Shown: positions 46,197 to 59,200 of the stretch, one piece after another
Numbering within the stretch: the first letter of the stretch is position 1
Layout: each line of letters starts with the position of its first letter
Assembly: GCA_019096195.1 (NCBI GenBank)
Contig: JAGTXK010000041.1
Coordinates: 42,119-106,118 of the forward strand
Direction of reading: 5' to 3'
DNA: 64,000 nt
DNA from: Boletus sp. NGJ
Taxonomy: Eukaryota > Basidiomycota > Agaricomycetes > Boletales > Boletaceae
Made by a program: the position numbers and the translations under genes
Notes under the pieces: model-generated
What the model saw: the letters and a program-made list of their open reading frames with translations, nothing else
Databases searched by the model: none
What the model was told of the DNA's origin: nothing

Positions 46197-49100
46197 AGGG
46201 GTTGAACTCCTGGTTGACCATGATGCCAGGGAGTGAGGGTTTGGAGTTGGGTTGGGGGATCTTGAAGAGGTGGTTGGGCAGGTGGTTGAGGGAGGCGGCA
46301 TATGTGCGAAAAGTTGTGTCGGCGAAGAGTGTAGTTTTCTGTGTGCACGTCAAGCAATCACATAGTTCTGCAAGGGAGTGGACAGCCAAGGGGTTAGACA
46401 TGTGGAACTTCTCGACAAGTTTTGAGGTGTTCTTAATGTTTGTCTTGGGTTTCCAGGTGTGCTCTTCTTGCAGGTAGCCTTTCCAATGCATGAGGTACTC
46501 AGTTTTTCCTCTGTGCTTCCTTGAGTCAATCACCTCTTGAACTTCATGCTCCTCTTTCTATTGGACAATCACAGGTGGTGGTGGTTTTGGTTTGATTTGG
46601 AACTAAGTGGTGCCGATGTGATATGAGGTGAGCAGGGATTCATGGAAGACTGGGTGGATGCTATGCCAGGTCTTTGGGATCTCCAGCTTGTATGATGCCT
46701 CCCCCACCTTTCGCTTCACCTTGAAGGGCCCATAATGTTTGTCGTTGAATTTCTTCGCTGGTCAATTGGTGTGGATGTGAGTCCCCTTGAGAAGGACTTG
46801 CTGGCCAACATTGAAGTTTGGTGACAGGGCAGCTCGCTTGTCGTGGCTTTTCTTTATAGCTGTGGCTGCCCTTTCTAATGTGTTCTTGGCTGTCTTGTGA
46901 TGGCCCTTCATTTTCTCCACAAATGTGGTGGCCGACTCGTTCCAGACTTTGACCTGTTTGTTGGGAATCAGGGGTTGTTGTCTGCAGTTGAGTAGGAATG
47001 GTGACATGCTGGTGGTGCTTGTAGTCTGGGAGTTGTGCACGAACTTGGCAAGTGGGAGCCATTCTGCCCAATCCGTTTGTCTGTGGTTCACGTAGATCCG
47101 TAGGTATTTTTCGATCTCCTGGTTGACTTGTTCCATTTGTCCATCTGTCTGCAGGTGGTAGGTGGTGGATGGATTGGCTTATATGCCGAGGAGCACATAC
47201 AGGTCTTTCATGAACGAAGACACAAACTGTGTGCCTTGGTCTGATATCATCTTGAGGGGTGTTTCATGGAGTTTGAATATCTGGTCGCAGAAGATGGTGG
47301 GGACTCCCTGCAATGTGATGGTGTTCATGACTGGTGCGAGGTGAACCATCTTGGAGAAGTGATCAACCATGATAAGAATGGTGTTCTTGCTCTATGACTG
47401 CAGAAGGGGGCTGATGAGGTCCACTGGGATGATCTCCCATGGTGAGGATGGGATTTTGTTTGGGTGAAGTGGTGTGCGGAGGGAGGTGGTCTTGGCTTTC
47501 ACCTTATGACACATGTCACAGCCCTTGACATACCCTTTGTTGTCTCTGTGGAGGGATGGCCAGTAGTACTCGCTCATGATAAGGTTGCACGTCTGCTTCA
47601 TGCCAGGGTGTCCTGCGATTGGGTGGTCATAGTTGGCCATGATGATGTCCTCTTGCAGTTACTCATTGTTTGGAACATATGTGAGGCCTCTCCACTTCAT
47701 AAGCCCGTCCTTCTTGGTCTAAAGGATGTTTTGCCTTGTGAGCCCCTTATTTGTAAACTTCTTGAGTTTGTATTGTAACTTGGTTATTCTCAAGATGATG
47801 CTGGGCAGGGCAATTGCACTGATGGATATTGGAGATGAGGGGGGTGAAAAAAGGGTGTTGGGAAGGAGGGTTTGTGAGGTGTTATCGTGTTCCACTCTCT
47901 TTTCAAAGTCTGGCCTTCTGGACAGAGGATCCGTGGGGTTTGTCTTGCCCAAGCGGTGAGTGATCATGAGGAAGTATTCTTGCATGATCTGCTACCACCA
48001 GGCTTGACGACAGGAGAGGTCCTGGGGGCGGCAGAAGAACTCAAGGTTTTTGTAGTCCATGAGGATCTTGATAGGATGTGCTATATTGAGAATGTATTGT
48101 CTCCACTCGTTTAGGGCAAAGATGATTGCTAGCATTTTGAAATTGGCCACATGGTAGTTCCATTCCGCATCGTTGAGTGAATGGGATATGAAGGTGATGG
48201 GGTGCCAGATTCCATTGTGCTTCTGGGAGAGCACTGCACTGATGCCAATGTCTGAGCCATCAGTTTTGACCCTGTATGGATTGTCATCAGTTGGCATGGT
48301 GAGTGTGGGTGCTGTGCTAATTGTGCACTTCAGGTCTTTGAATGCCTTTTGACAGGCTTCTGTCCAGATGAATTCTCTCTTCACCGACGTGAGCACGTTA
48401 AGGGGTCGTGCAATCATTGCGAAGTTCTTAACGAATTGTTGGTAGAAGTTGAGGAATCTGAGGAAATCTCTGAGTGTTTTCTTTGACATCAGGACAGGCC
48501 AGTCGGTTATGGCAGAGACCTTTCTGTCATCCATCTTGACCTTATCTTGTGTGACGATGAGTCCGAGGAACTCAATCTCCTTCACTTTGAAGTTGCATTT
48601 ATCATGTCTGAGGTACAGGTGGACATCACATAGTATTTGTAGTACTTCTCATACTACTCGCTGGTGCTCCTCAATAGTCTTTATGAATATTATGATATCA
48701 TCTATATAGACTACCACTATGCCTTGGTCTGCCAACTCCTTGAATAGCATGTTCATCATGGTTTGGAACATTGCGGGGGAGTTGGTGAGTTTGAAGAACA
48801 TTAAGAGCAGCTTGAAGAGTCTGTGGTTGGTTCGGAAGGCTGCCTTTCATTTGTCTCCTTCTACTATGCATACATTGTTGTACCCCCACCACACATCAAA
48901 CTTCATGTAGTACTTTGCCGCCTTCAGCTTGTTGACAAGTTCAGCTATGAGGGGGAGGGGGCAGTGGTTGTGTCAGGTTACTGCATTGAGTTTGCAGTAG
49001 TCCTGTACTGGGTGGAGGCATCCATCTTTCTTTTTGATGAAGAAGAACACAGACGCAAATGGGGATTTGGAAGAGCGTATATGTCTGGATTTGAGATTCT

Positions 49101-50820
49101 CCTTGAGGAAGGCATTGAGCTCCTTTTGTTCTCCCGGGTTTAGGAGGTATACCTTGCAGTCTACCTTGTGGTTTTCCGGGAGCAACTCAATCATGTGGTC
49201 CCATGGTCATCTTGGGGGGAGCATGTCAAAGCTCTCTTTTGTGAACACATCTTTGAACTCGTGGATGTATTCAGATGCTGCCTTCTCAAACGTCTTCTTT
49301 TTCTTTTGAGTGTAGTCTTTGATGGCTACTTCCATGGCGATGTTGCATATGTACTTGTTATTATCCAGTTGGAATAGCCTGTCTCCTTGTGAGGGTGCAA
49401 AGTCTTTGTCCATTTCATCCTCATCCTTGTCCACCAATGTAGTGGTGTGGTTGTTTCCACAGCGGAATGAGATTCGCCCAGTTCTCCAGTTGATGGCTGG
49501 GTTGTGTGTCTTCAGCCAGTTGATCATCATTTTATTGTTTGGGAGGTTCACTTGGGCCTCATTCAATTCAGCCTTGTCATTGTGGAGAATAGCAAATTGA
49601 TTTCCTTGCAATGACTTAGTATACTATACAGAAGAGTGGCTGTTGTCTACTATACAAAGAGAAAAGACAAATCGTTTTTTACATTGGAGGTGTACTCTAC
49701 AACGGGTTCCTCCTGTTCAGTATCCATCATCATGGACCTAATATTTGTGAACATCTCCAGTGATACTTCTTGGCCATTGATTACAATGCCTCTCACCTGG
49801 CGGGGGTGAGGGCATGGGGGTGGTCTGCACAGGGCCATGGCTTCAAGCACCTCCTGCAGATGCTGGCTGCACGGGCTTTGTTGAGCTCTATAGGAGTGCC
49901 TTGGCCTCCAAAGGTTCTGGTGGTGTTTGGGTGTGGTTTTGCTGCAGGGGCAGCTGTAGCATTTGGAGGGGGGCCAGTGGGGGCCAAGTAGCATAGGCGG
50001 GGAACAAAGTGTGGGGCATACAGAGGACTGGTCGCATATACTGATTTCTTTCAGTCTGCAATTTCAGCCAGAATGTCTGATGCCCTTACCAGGGCCTGTT
50101 CCCACCAATGAATGTCTGTTGAGTCAATGAGGTTCAGCTAGTTCCTTTCCACAAACTCTACTATGCCTGAGTGGACAGCTCACCTCACCAGGTCTACCAT
50201 CACTCTCCCATTGTAGCTGATGTTGAATTCAGCTTCTTTGGCATAGTGGTAGAGTTTGGTGAAGTAGTCCTCAATGGTGTCTTTTCCTTGCTTAAGGGCC
50301 ATTAGCTTTTGTTGTGCTACCTGCTTTAGGTTGGTGGGTTGGAAATTTTTCTTGAGCTTCTCCTCGAAGCCGGCGAACGTTAAGATGTGGACAGCTCCTT
50401 GCACCATTATGAGATCTCCAAAGTGTCCTACTGGGTTGCCACCATGCAGATATGAGAGGACAATTAGGATCTTCTGGAAATCCCTTGGGTCTGACTTGAA
50501 ACCCAAGAGGTACAGCTTCATCATTCTCCACCAGGAGATGAACTTTTCTTTGCTCCCATCGTAGTACTCGGGCTTGGCCGCGAGTGACTTGCCTAATTTC
50601 AGGGAGGGCCCAGGGAAACCCCACACTGGCTCATGTGGGTTCCCTGGCAAGGATGGGGAGCTGGGCAGTTGTGGGAGTGGTCATCTAGATGGGGATGGCT
50701 GGGGAGGGATTGTTCTTTGTGTGAGCCTGGGAGGAGGCTAGGGGGGTGGTCTGGCTGCCATTCCTGCTGCTTCATATATCTTCTGCCATGTGTTGAACAT
50801 AGCCATTCATGTTCCAACTG
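46195..50820 (-). pseudogene. Inner chromovirus gag-pol, degenerate
   Basis: Gag core at 50650-50180 (YYDGSKEKFISWWRMMKLYL), knuckle-like CRRCLKPWPCADH near 49870, protease end with INWLKTHNPAINWRTGRI (49540-49480), RT with FFFIKKKDGCLHPVQDY and an intact catalytic YIDD (48697-48708), EFLGLIVTQDKVKM, RNase H with KTDGSDIGISAVLSQ, integrase zinc region HPIAGHPGMKQT...CDMCHKVK (47640-47400), core with SDQGTQFVS and the Glu in MEQVNQEIEKYLR, and a C-terminal chromodomain (RGKTEYLMHWKGYLQEEHTW, 46560-46440). Stops interrupt the frame, for example after LLGI near 47180, and the gag leader has two, so the copy is probably inactive. Confidence 0.82.
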
Positions 50821-52025
50821 GGTCCATAGGCAGGACGTGGTGCTAGCAATGAAGGAGGGAGTTTGTCAGTGTAGTAGAGATGAGACCCAGGGGTACTCCT
50901 TGCTGGAGAATCCTGTGTGGTGAGAGCGCTAGGGGATCTTGGGGGATTGGTGCCTTCACAGGCAATTGGTGAGGGGTGGTCATGGCCAACGTGTCAACCC
51001 TAATGTCTTTGAGTGTCACTGCCATTGTGCCAAAGGTGCTCTGACGGCAGGATGGTCTGGGGGTTAGAGCAGGTGAGTTGAAGAAACTCATTGGTTGTGT
51101 AGGAAGATCAGGAGGGTGGTAAGTATCCTAATGAGTAGGTCGTTGGGTTGGATTTGGAGGATACGAAAGCGCTGGAGCAGGCGGTGTAGGAAAGTAAAGC
51201 ATGTACTGCACTGATGGGACGTGGTGGGTAGAGGCCAATGAAACTCGTGCCAGGAGTGGCTGGCAATGAGTGGAAGTGGGGGATGAATGCGACCTGGCAG
51301 TGCTCAGCAGCACACCTGGAATCATGCGGAATGATGGAGGGGGTGGTCTTGTAAAGAGACCCTTGACAAGAGTGGATGAATGTTGAGTGGGGAACTGGAG
51401 GATGACTGCCTTACTATGGGCAGGTGTACATGGGAGGAAGGCAAGATAAACCTCCTTGTTGCACTGGCGTGATGTTGCAGGTGATTACACGAACCTGAGT
51501 TCACTATCGTAGAACCAATGTATGCTTGAATTGGCACCCACTTGAGAAGGGGGGCTGGTGCACTATGCCCAGTAGCAACATTATCCCTATTTATAACGCC
51601 AGACAAGCATATGAAGATAGCTTCAATAAGGGTCTACTCAGATGTGTCACATACATCAACGGATTCCTCTAAGCCTGAGGTCCGGCAAGAGGTGTCTAGC
51701 AACAATGGGTTGCAAAGATGGGAGGTGGGATGGAGTAGATAATGCAAGTGAAATGAGGCCAAGTGGCCTTCGGTCTTTTTATCTTCTTGATGAGTTGTAG
51801 CCTGTGTCTGGCACTGACAACTACCATAAAAGGCTGGGATTACATCTATCACTAATCAGGCTCCTCTAGGATTGTCACATAAAGGGGTCTATGATTGTCC
51901 TGGTCAATGGATGCAGGAAGAAGGAAGGAGTGAAAGGGATTCAAGCTTGTCTTTAAAGAAGACGGTGAGGTAGGGGCAATGGAGGGAATGTAGTCAGGGG
52001 ACAAAGCATCCAGCGACCAAGGGTT

Positions 52026-52333
52026 TGAAAGGAAAAGTTATCAACAACACCGAGAGTTGCCTGAGGACAAGAGTCACAGTATAGGATGACAATTCCAAGA
52101 ATGTGTATCTATTACATAGTATGCTACTTATTTATACCTATGGGGTGTGAGCACAGACCAGCTTGAGGGCCGGTATGAAATGTGCTGGAAGATGATGTAG
52201 TGTTCTAGGCAGTTCTATGGTACGTATGGTGTCATCGGCCTAGGTGTGATCATTAGCTAATGTGTAAGTGTTCGTGGGACACACTTTAGCTAAGTGTTAC
52301 AAGTATGTGCGAAGATAAAGGGAAAATGTTTCA
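52026..52333 (-). repeat. Right (5') LTR of the inner chromovirus, 308 bp
   Basis: Partner of 45876-46183. Five bases inside it the minus strand reads TGGTCGCTGGATGC, a possible tRNA primer-binding site; which tRNA would match was not determined. Confidence 0.9.
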
Positions 52334-52338
52334 GCCAT

Positions 52339-54423
52339 GAAGGTGGTGACACATGGCAAGGTTAATGTTGACATGACTGGAATGAGATAACAATTCTTCA
52401 ACTAGGGGTGGTTTCATTCAAGTGTGTCATATTCCATACAACTCAACAAGTCCAACTCTGGACCCCTGTCCACAACTCCAAGGTGTTCTCCCCCAGAGCA
52501 TGGTCTCATGCCCTTGGACTTGTAACTTCGTTGTTATGGTACTCTTACTTCCTCATTTATACATACCTATGCTTCCTCATCTTTCTTAGTACTACCTTGT
52601 AGCTATCTCCAATTCAGTGTCTGTCCTGCTTAGGAGCACTGCTCCAGCTAGATACTATCTCAATTCTGGTACTCAGCCCATTACTCATTATACATCACAA
52701 ACTCCATTACTAATACTATCATTCCAGTCATATATAAACGCTTGGTACAACACTTGTATAGTTAGTTCAAATATCAACTTTGAACACTACTTCTATTCTC
52801 TGTGTGAGTCTTGACAACTTACTTCAACCTCTGCTCAACTTGACATTTGACCATGTTGAGTCCTAAACCTCTGAACCTCTGATGTCCTTGAAATCTGGGA
52901 CAACGACTCAAGCAAGGGTGCACCACATAAGGTGAAGCCAAGTCCCAACATCCTCAACTAACTCTGGTTCTTCAGAGTTACACTGGAGTTGCCTGTTCTT
53001 AACAGAGTGTGGTAGAGATTGGCCAACTGGTCAAGGATTTCATCAAGGATAAGGGTGTTGGCTTTTCAGTCAATGGCAGGGTTGTTGGAATGAAGCCATG
53101 GTTGACCAAGGATTATGTTCTCTTGTCCACAAGAGATAATATGAAGGGTAGTCTGAAGTAGAACTCCCTTGATGTTGACAAAGAGGTCACAGATGAACTT
53201 GATATCTCTGTTCTTGTTTTGTAACTTGTCAGCATTTTGGACACAAATGGGGTTGAGAAGACAAGTGGTGGGAAGTTTATGCTTTCACACAAACTGGTAG
53301 TTGATGTAGGAGGTTTCTGCACTGCTATTGACAAGAGCTCTGGTGTTGACAGCTTACTTGGCATGCTCAGGGATGAGAAGTTGAACAGGGATGCAAATGC
53401 CTTTCAATTTCAATTTTACAGTTACAGTGGCAAAATTAAAAGGAGGGAGAACATGCGTCAAGGGTGTCCTCTGATTCAAAAACCTGAAGAAACTTGTCTG
53501 ACCATTTTCCCATTGGACTCTTCTTCTTCTTTCTCAACTACCCAAACTTTCTTAGTGGTGGGCATTTTCATCTTTCTATTGATGGAGGGGAAGGTGGTGC
53601 AAATACTCATGGTGTGGCTGGATTGTCAGCAGTGGAAGCAGAGTTTTTGGTTGAAACAATGCTTCTATTCCTCAGAAGTGGGTTTTGAGATGGTGACAAT
53701 GTCAACATCCATCACATCAGGGTCATGGGTTTTGGTGGGAGTCAGGTTGGAGAACAAATGGTAAGTCTGGGTGGCTGGTTTGTTATATTACTTAGTGATC
53801 TTATTGGCCCTCTTTCATTGCATTTGAAAGTGGATTGTCTTTGAATACCACTTTTTGATGGTGGTTGGCACCATGTCCATGGACATGACTCATCACATGA
53901 GGCCAGAGTGGATATCTGCTGAGTAATACCTGATGAGGACATTTAGGTTGGAGATTTTGGCGAGGAAGGCATAATTCTAAAACTCAGATGTATACTAAGT
54001 AAGGGAGGAGGAGTACAAGCTGTCTTGTTTCTTGGTCATATGCTTGGTTGATAATCAAGGAATGGCAGTACTGGTGGTGTCATAATGTTTGAAAGCTTTC
54101 TTGAATGCTGTGAGGAAGTCTGTGAAGGTTCCAAGGGTGATGGTGATTCTGTTGATGGTGTTTTGGTGGTAGGTGGTGGTCTAGATGAGGGCAGACCCTT
54201 TGCTCATGTATGACAAGGTGAAGGCAATTCATTTTTCATCATCATCATAGACCTTCTTGTTGACATGAAGGTAGGACTGGATGGTGTTTAGCCATAATAC
54301 AGCAGTGTTAAAGGAGCCATCATAGGCTTTAAGAGTACTGATATGAAGTTCAGTGGGTTTGGTTGAGGAGGACATGTTGGATGATGGTGGTGGTGGTAGC
54401 ATGAACAAAGGTACCATAGTCAA
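52339..54423 (-). pseudogene. Outer chromovirus gag and protease part
   Basis: Gag begins near 54423 (MTMVPLFMLPPPP, then TLKAYDGSFNTAVLWLNTIQ) and runs with stops past SYMSKGSALIWTTTYHQNT. A gag zinc knuckle, CFHC followed by H and C, lies near 53600-53670. The retropepsin region is at 53400-53060 (NSSAETSYINYQFV on the active-site side, then GQPWLQSNNPAID). The frame leads towards 52339 and continues beyond the inner element at 45875. Several stops are present. Confidence 0.65.
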
Positions 54424-54505
54424 TGGTGTAGGGAACAGTGGGAAAGGAGTTTGAAGTAAACATAGTGCGTCAGAGAGGTGATGAGAGAGGTTAAAGACTA
54501 TGTCC

Positions 54506-54991
54506 TGTTGTTGTTGGGACAGTAGGTCAAGGGTTCAACAACAAGGGTCTTTCTAGTTGTAGAATCAAGGGTTTAATGACAAGGGTCTTTCTAGTCATAG
54601 GATTGAGGGTTCAACAACAAGGGTCTTCCTGGTTGCAGATATGAGTTCACCTACATAGGTGAAGTCATGACAAAAAAGAAGCATTCACTCATAAGTAGAA
54701 CAATAACTTATAGAGATCTGGGAGGACAATGATGGGAGTTCACCAAGTAGATGTAAATTGCAGAGATTGTAAGTGACATGGGGTTTATATAGATACTGAG
54801 CATGGGATAGGGATTAGTAAGCCATACACATGACAAATCCTATGGAAGAAAGAAAAAAGATGAAGGGGTTCTCATGTAAGCAGCACTAAAAGTACATGAC
54901 ATGGAAAGTAAGCATAATCACATGGAGTCTTCCTGTGTGATGAAGAACAAGATGGATAAAGGATAAAAGAAAAAAGGGGAGGATTGTAACA
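54506..54991 (-). repeat. Right (5') LTR of the outer chromovirus
   Basis: Partner of 41072-41621, with three 38 bp internal tandem units. The inner boundary (TGTTGTTGTTGGG) is less certain than the outer one. No canonical TGG primer-binding site directly adjoins it. Confidence 0.65.
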
Positions 54992-55319
54992 TATGCAGTT
55001 TCGGAGCAGAGGAGTCAGTCACGAAGCAATGCAAGACTGGAATGAGTTCTTGCTGCAGGAAGGATGCACCATATTTGAAGACCTGGTGGATGGTACTATA
55101 GAGCAGGCAGAACCAACCAATACAGTGCAACAGGCAGGTGGCAAGGAAATTGATGACTGGAAGCAGATTGAGGAAGAAGAAGTAATCAACAAATCTGGAG
55201 AGAGGATGGAAGATGTAGAAATGGAGGAGTATGAGCACAAGCTGGACATGGTAGTTGCTGATGACAGGAAAGAATTAGATAATAATGTTTTTGTGTGGAA
55301 AGGATATAATGCACTGTAA
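54992..55319 (+). pseudogene. Plavaka-like transposase C-terminal region, part 2
   Basis: Continues the frame cut at 41066: MQFRSRGVSHEAMQDWNEF follows directly on DMFM when one copy of the 5 bp target duplication is counted. It then becomes acidic (KQIEEEEVINKSGERMEDVEMEEYEHK) and stops at 55319. The joining residues agree with the conserved DMFMR-type block of this family, which supports placing the chromovirus insertion inside this gene. Confidence 0.55.
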
Positions 55320-56240
55320 TCAGTTATTGCCAGTTCATATAGTCTTGGCTGGGCAGATATGACGAGCAGATGATGTGGGGATGCAGTGCAATATCAGTTT
55401 ATTTGGTATACAACAAGGATGTGTGCAGTAAAAAGTAGTCACAATCAGATGCAGTCTACTCTTGAGCAACAAAGAAAAGTGATGTCATGGATATTTCAGC
55501 TTGCTGACACTCTGAGATCACATGACCATGATTGTTTTGAGTGTGGCACCCGCAATATGCCAAATTGGGCAATGTCTATTTTCTGTGAGGTTTGTGATGC
55601 TTGCACAGTCAGATAGTGGCAGAGCATAGCGTCAAAATAGCATTAAAATACACTCAAAATAGTCATTGTGAACCCCACTATTGTTGACACATGGGTTTCA
55701 CTGGACTTTGGTGCCCAATTATTGCAGGAGGTAATGTGCAAGAATTCCAAATATTTGCTGCAATTTTGTCGATGAAAAAATTAGTTGAATAGTGTCTAAG
55801 TAGTCACCATCAATAATTGATATGGGTCATGCACGTGACCTTGTTGATAGTGTAGTGCAGCACATATCTCATGTTCACCACATTGCATTGCAATGACAGC
55901 AACAAATACACTCCTTTACCTCTACCCACCACCAGAAAGACTTCTACCTGCTCTCCATGGCCAACATGTGATACATCTGGTGTTCATGCAAGAGTTTTGG
56001 ATATCAAAGCAACCCAGATGGCTCTGGTCAGAAGGTACAAACAGCCCTTGGGCACTTTGACATCAGCATGCAGATGAACAGCTAGCTCCCACTCAAGCTT
56101 GGGCTGTCCCTCAGGCTAACCAAACTAATTCTGATCTTGGACATCCAGACCACCCTATTCCTAAGCAACATATACCACCTTTCCTAGATCATCCAGTTTC
56201 ATGTGATGCATCTGAGTCCCCAATCCACAACCCAAGTCCC
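55320..56240. other. No gene assigned; repeat-derived
   Basis: A short frame at 55386-55616 has two CxxC pairs (CFECGTRNM and CEVCDAC), a possible zinc ribbon relic. The rest shows no recognisable domain. It may be the 5' part of the next Plavaka-like copy. Confidence 0.35.
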
Positions 56241-59200
56241 ATGCCACACCCCCAAGAGTTCAAGGAGCTCTTTGACAACTGGGGAGACATTCCACAGGGC
56301 CCCGACACTTTCAATCTAGGAGGGTTCAGCTCTGATAAGGATGATGAAATATTTCAACATCTAGGCCTTTGGATCAATGAAGAGGAAGTAGATGGTGACC
56401 CCAGGATTGGAGATGATGTACCAGCTGAAGAGGAGGAGCTGCTACTCGATGATCCTGATGAACAAGGTGAGATGTTCATAAATGATCTTCTTATACCTCT
56501 TAGGGCAAATTTTGACTATTCAGACACCTGAGATGTTGTTGATATCCACACAAAACCACCCCCTTGTATGCAGAATCATCCTGTCATTCACAATGCATAT
56601 ATCTGTGCTCATATTTCAGCCTCATTCTTCAATGCCACTTATGCTACAGTCTCTCATGATCTCAAGAGCAAAGAGCACCTCTTACACACTGCCCAATCAG
56701 CAAATCCCAATATTGAATTCCATGGCCTAGATTGCCTCACATGCACTCTACCAACTCTACTAAAATGTCTTGGACTCACAACAGATCAATTTATTATCTA
56801 GCTTTTCATATGCAACATCTGTTGAAAACTCCATCACCCCTCTGAATTAAATAACCTTGAGACTCCTCACTGTGATGCTGATGATTGTCCAGGACTACCC
56901 TACACACAAAAACAACTTGCTGATGGTTCCAGTAAATGAACACCGACCAATATGTACCCCCAGAATGTGCTCTCCAGTGGATCTTCCTTCGCCCAGGCAA
57001 GTGAGACCAATTTCAAGATTGGTGTGGTGCTGGTGATGAGCCAATGGCTGTGCCACCAATAGCTGGGCATGACTTCAACTCATTTCCTGATTCTAACAAG
57101 CCACTAACTGATATTTATGATGGTTGGGGCTGGCATGCCATCCAAGTAGGCCTACAGCATAGATGAGGAGGTCCCTGGGAGGTTGAAGATATTGATTTAT
57201 TTGAACTCCATCAACACTTCATCTCCCTTCCCTATGGGCTTGTTTGGCAAATGAATATCGATTGGTACACCCCATTATTCATAATAGAGTTTGACAGTTC
57301 TCTGACACACCATTTTATCAGGTTTCAGACTACAAAGGGCAGAGCTGGGTGCCACTCAACTGGTGCATTCTATGCCATCATATGCAACAATCCTTGCCCA
57401 ATCTGCTATCTACCTAAAGAAACCATCCTTGTCATGGTAATTCCAGGTCCCACTGAGCCATCACTTGAATAGATGAACAACCTCCTTCAACCATTTGTTG
57501 ACAGCATGCTCCAACTTGAGGATGGTATGTGCAGCAGTGCCTATCTAACATAAGTTACTTACTTGGCTTATTAATGTGGTTGATAGGTATTGAGTTCACT
57601 GTACATGGCCATGAGGAGCACTGTGTTTCCCATTCTCACCTTGATCATAATGTCTTAGACCTGCCAGCAACTCACAAAGTTGCTGGCTTATATAGTCACA
57701 CATCAAAGTTTTTCATGTGTCCACTTTGCAGACAACCAAACTTTTCATTGATGCATCCTAACTATTTCAATCCCATATGTAAGTGTCTCATCTAGTGCTT
57801 CACTTCTCAAATCTTATTTATCCCATAGGATTTGAACTTCAAAATGACTGAAGGTACATTAAGTACTCGTTTCGAGTCAGGAATGTATCTCCTGCTATTG
57901 CTCAGAGGATCAGTGAGAATTGTGGCATACAATGGTCTGTTATGAACTACCTGCTGGCATGGCTCCCAGGACAAAGTTTACTTGTTGAGTTTATGCATGT
58001 GGTCTGTCTAAGTAAGTTTTTACTTAGTATTGTTGTTTTCTCATGTTCACACACTTTCCAAGCCATTGTTGCCCACATCTGTCAGATCATTATTCTCAAA
58101 TGTAAAATGCTTAACGGTAGTCAAATTGTCAAGCCAATGGAGTGGATACAAGAGTTTTTCAAATCTCTCATATGGCCAGTTGAGGCAACACGACTACCTC
58201 CATCTGTAGGCCCATTATGACATCATCTTGACTCATTTATATATATATACTCACAATACTGCACTTGTAGTTCATTGTCGGCAAAGGATCTCCAAAGGCT
58301 GATCAATGATGAAATACTCTGACTGTCCTGTTTGTTGCTCTCTTTGTTGCCTGGGAATTTAATGGGGAACTCGTTGATTATGATGCCCCAATATCTGGAC
58401 CAAACATGAAGAACTTCAAGGCTCAGGCCTTCATGGAAAAGACTCTCCATTCATGTCTTGTTGATTATCTTCTCTCCAAGAATCATGAACCTAGTGAAGC
58501 TGAATTAGACCATGCTCGCAATGCCAAAATGGACCACAACCTTTGCCAACATTACCATGTGATCCTGGAGTTCTCTGTTGCTGTATGCATTCTATCTTTC
58601 TGCTCATTGAGTCCAAATGATATACGCTGAGGCTGTGCCACACTATCACATGCTTGTCAATCCTGGACATGCATGGGCTGCCATTTGACACCATACTTCC
58701 ACCTTGCCAACCACCTCAAATCTCAACTCTATTGCTTTGAACCATGCTGGGCATTTCCCTACAAGCATCACAACAGGTGACTTGCCTCCTTCAATGATAA
58801 TCAACATGCTGGTGATGAGCTTGAAGCCACACTGATGCATTGTTGGTGGAGCATCACATTCATTTATGAACTTGTGAGGTCATATTTCTGCTGCAATGCA
58901 ACTTTACTAACATTTCTATAACTCAGATTCTTCATATAGAGGCTATTCCCAATAGAACAGAAGACAATGAAGATTCTCTCCAATTGTTTTGCAACTGTTC
59001 TAAGACTCAGCAGAAGGACTGGTAAGGCACTGCATTTAATGGACTACAAGGTACTGACCAAACACTCCATATTCCCCTTCTAATTGTTCCCATAGGTCAG
59101 CTCAAGTTCACTGATCACTCACGACAGATATCACTTGAGAAAATCAGCCAGAATCTTTATGCCATCATCTATATTTATGTCTATAATCTGTGGCATGACA

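Larger units (their letters stand above)
45876..52333 (-). mobile_element. Inner Ty3/Gypsy chromovirus, complete with both LTRs
   Basis: 6458 bp bounded by TGAAA...TTTCA and a perfect 5 bp target duplication GCCAT (45871-45875 and 52334-52338). The target lies in the outer element between its protease and RT coding regions. LTRs are 308 bp each. A polypurine tract (AAAAAGGGGG on the minus strand, 46187-46196) directly precedes the 3' LTR. CpG is visibly more frequent than in the outer element, consistent with the younger age required by the nesting. Confidence 0.9.
41072..54991 (-). mobile_element. Outer Ty3/Gypsy chromovirus, nested host of a second element
   Basis: The LTR ends are TGTTA (left) and TAACA (right). 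The left LTR is 41072-41621 and the right LTR 54506-54991. The 5 bp flanks are CATGC (41067-41071) and TATGC (54992-54996), a target duplication with one transition. Gene order on the minus strand is gag, protease, RT, RNase H, integrase, chromodomain, then an extra zinc-knuckle ORF. It is split at 45876-52333 by a second chromovirus. Without that insert and its duplicated 5 bp it would be about 7.5 kb. Confidence 0.8.
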
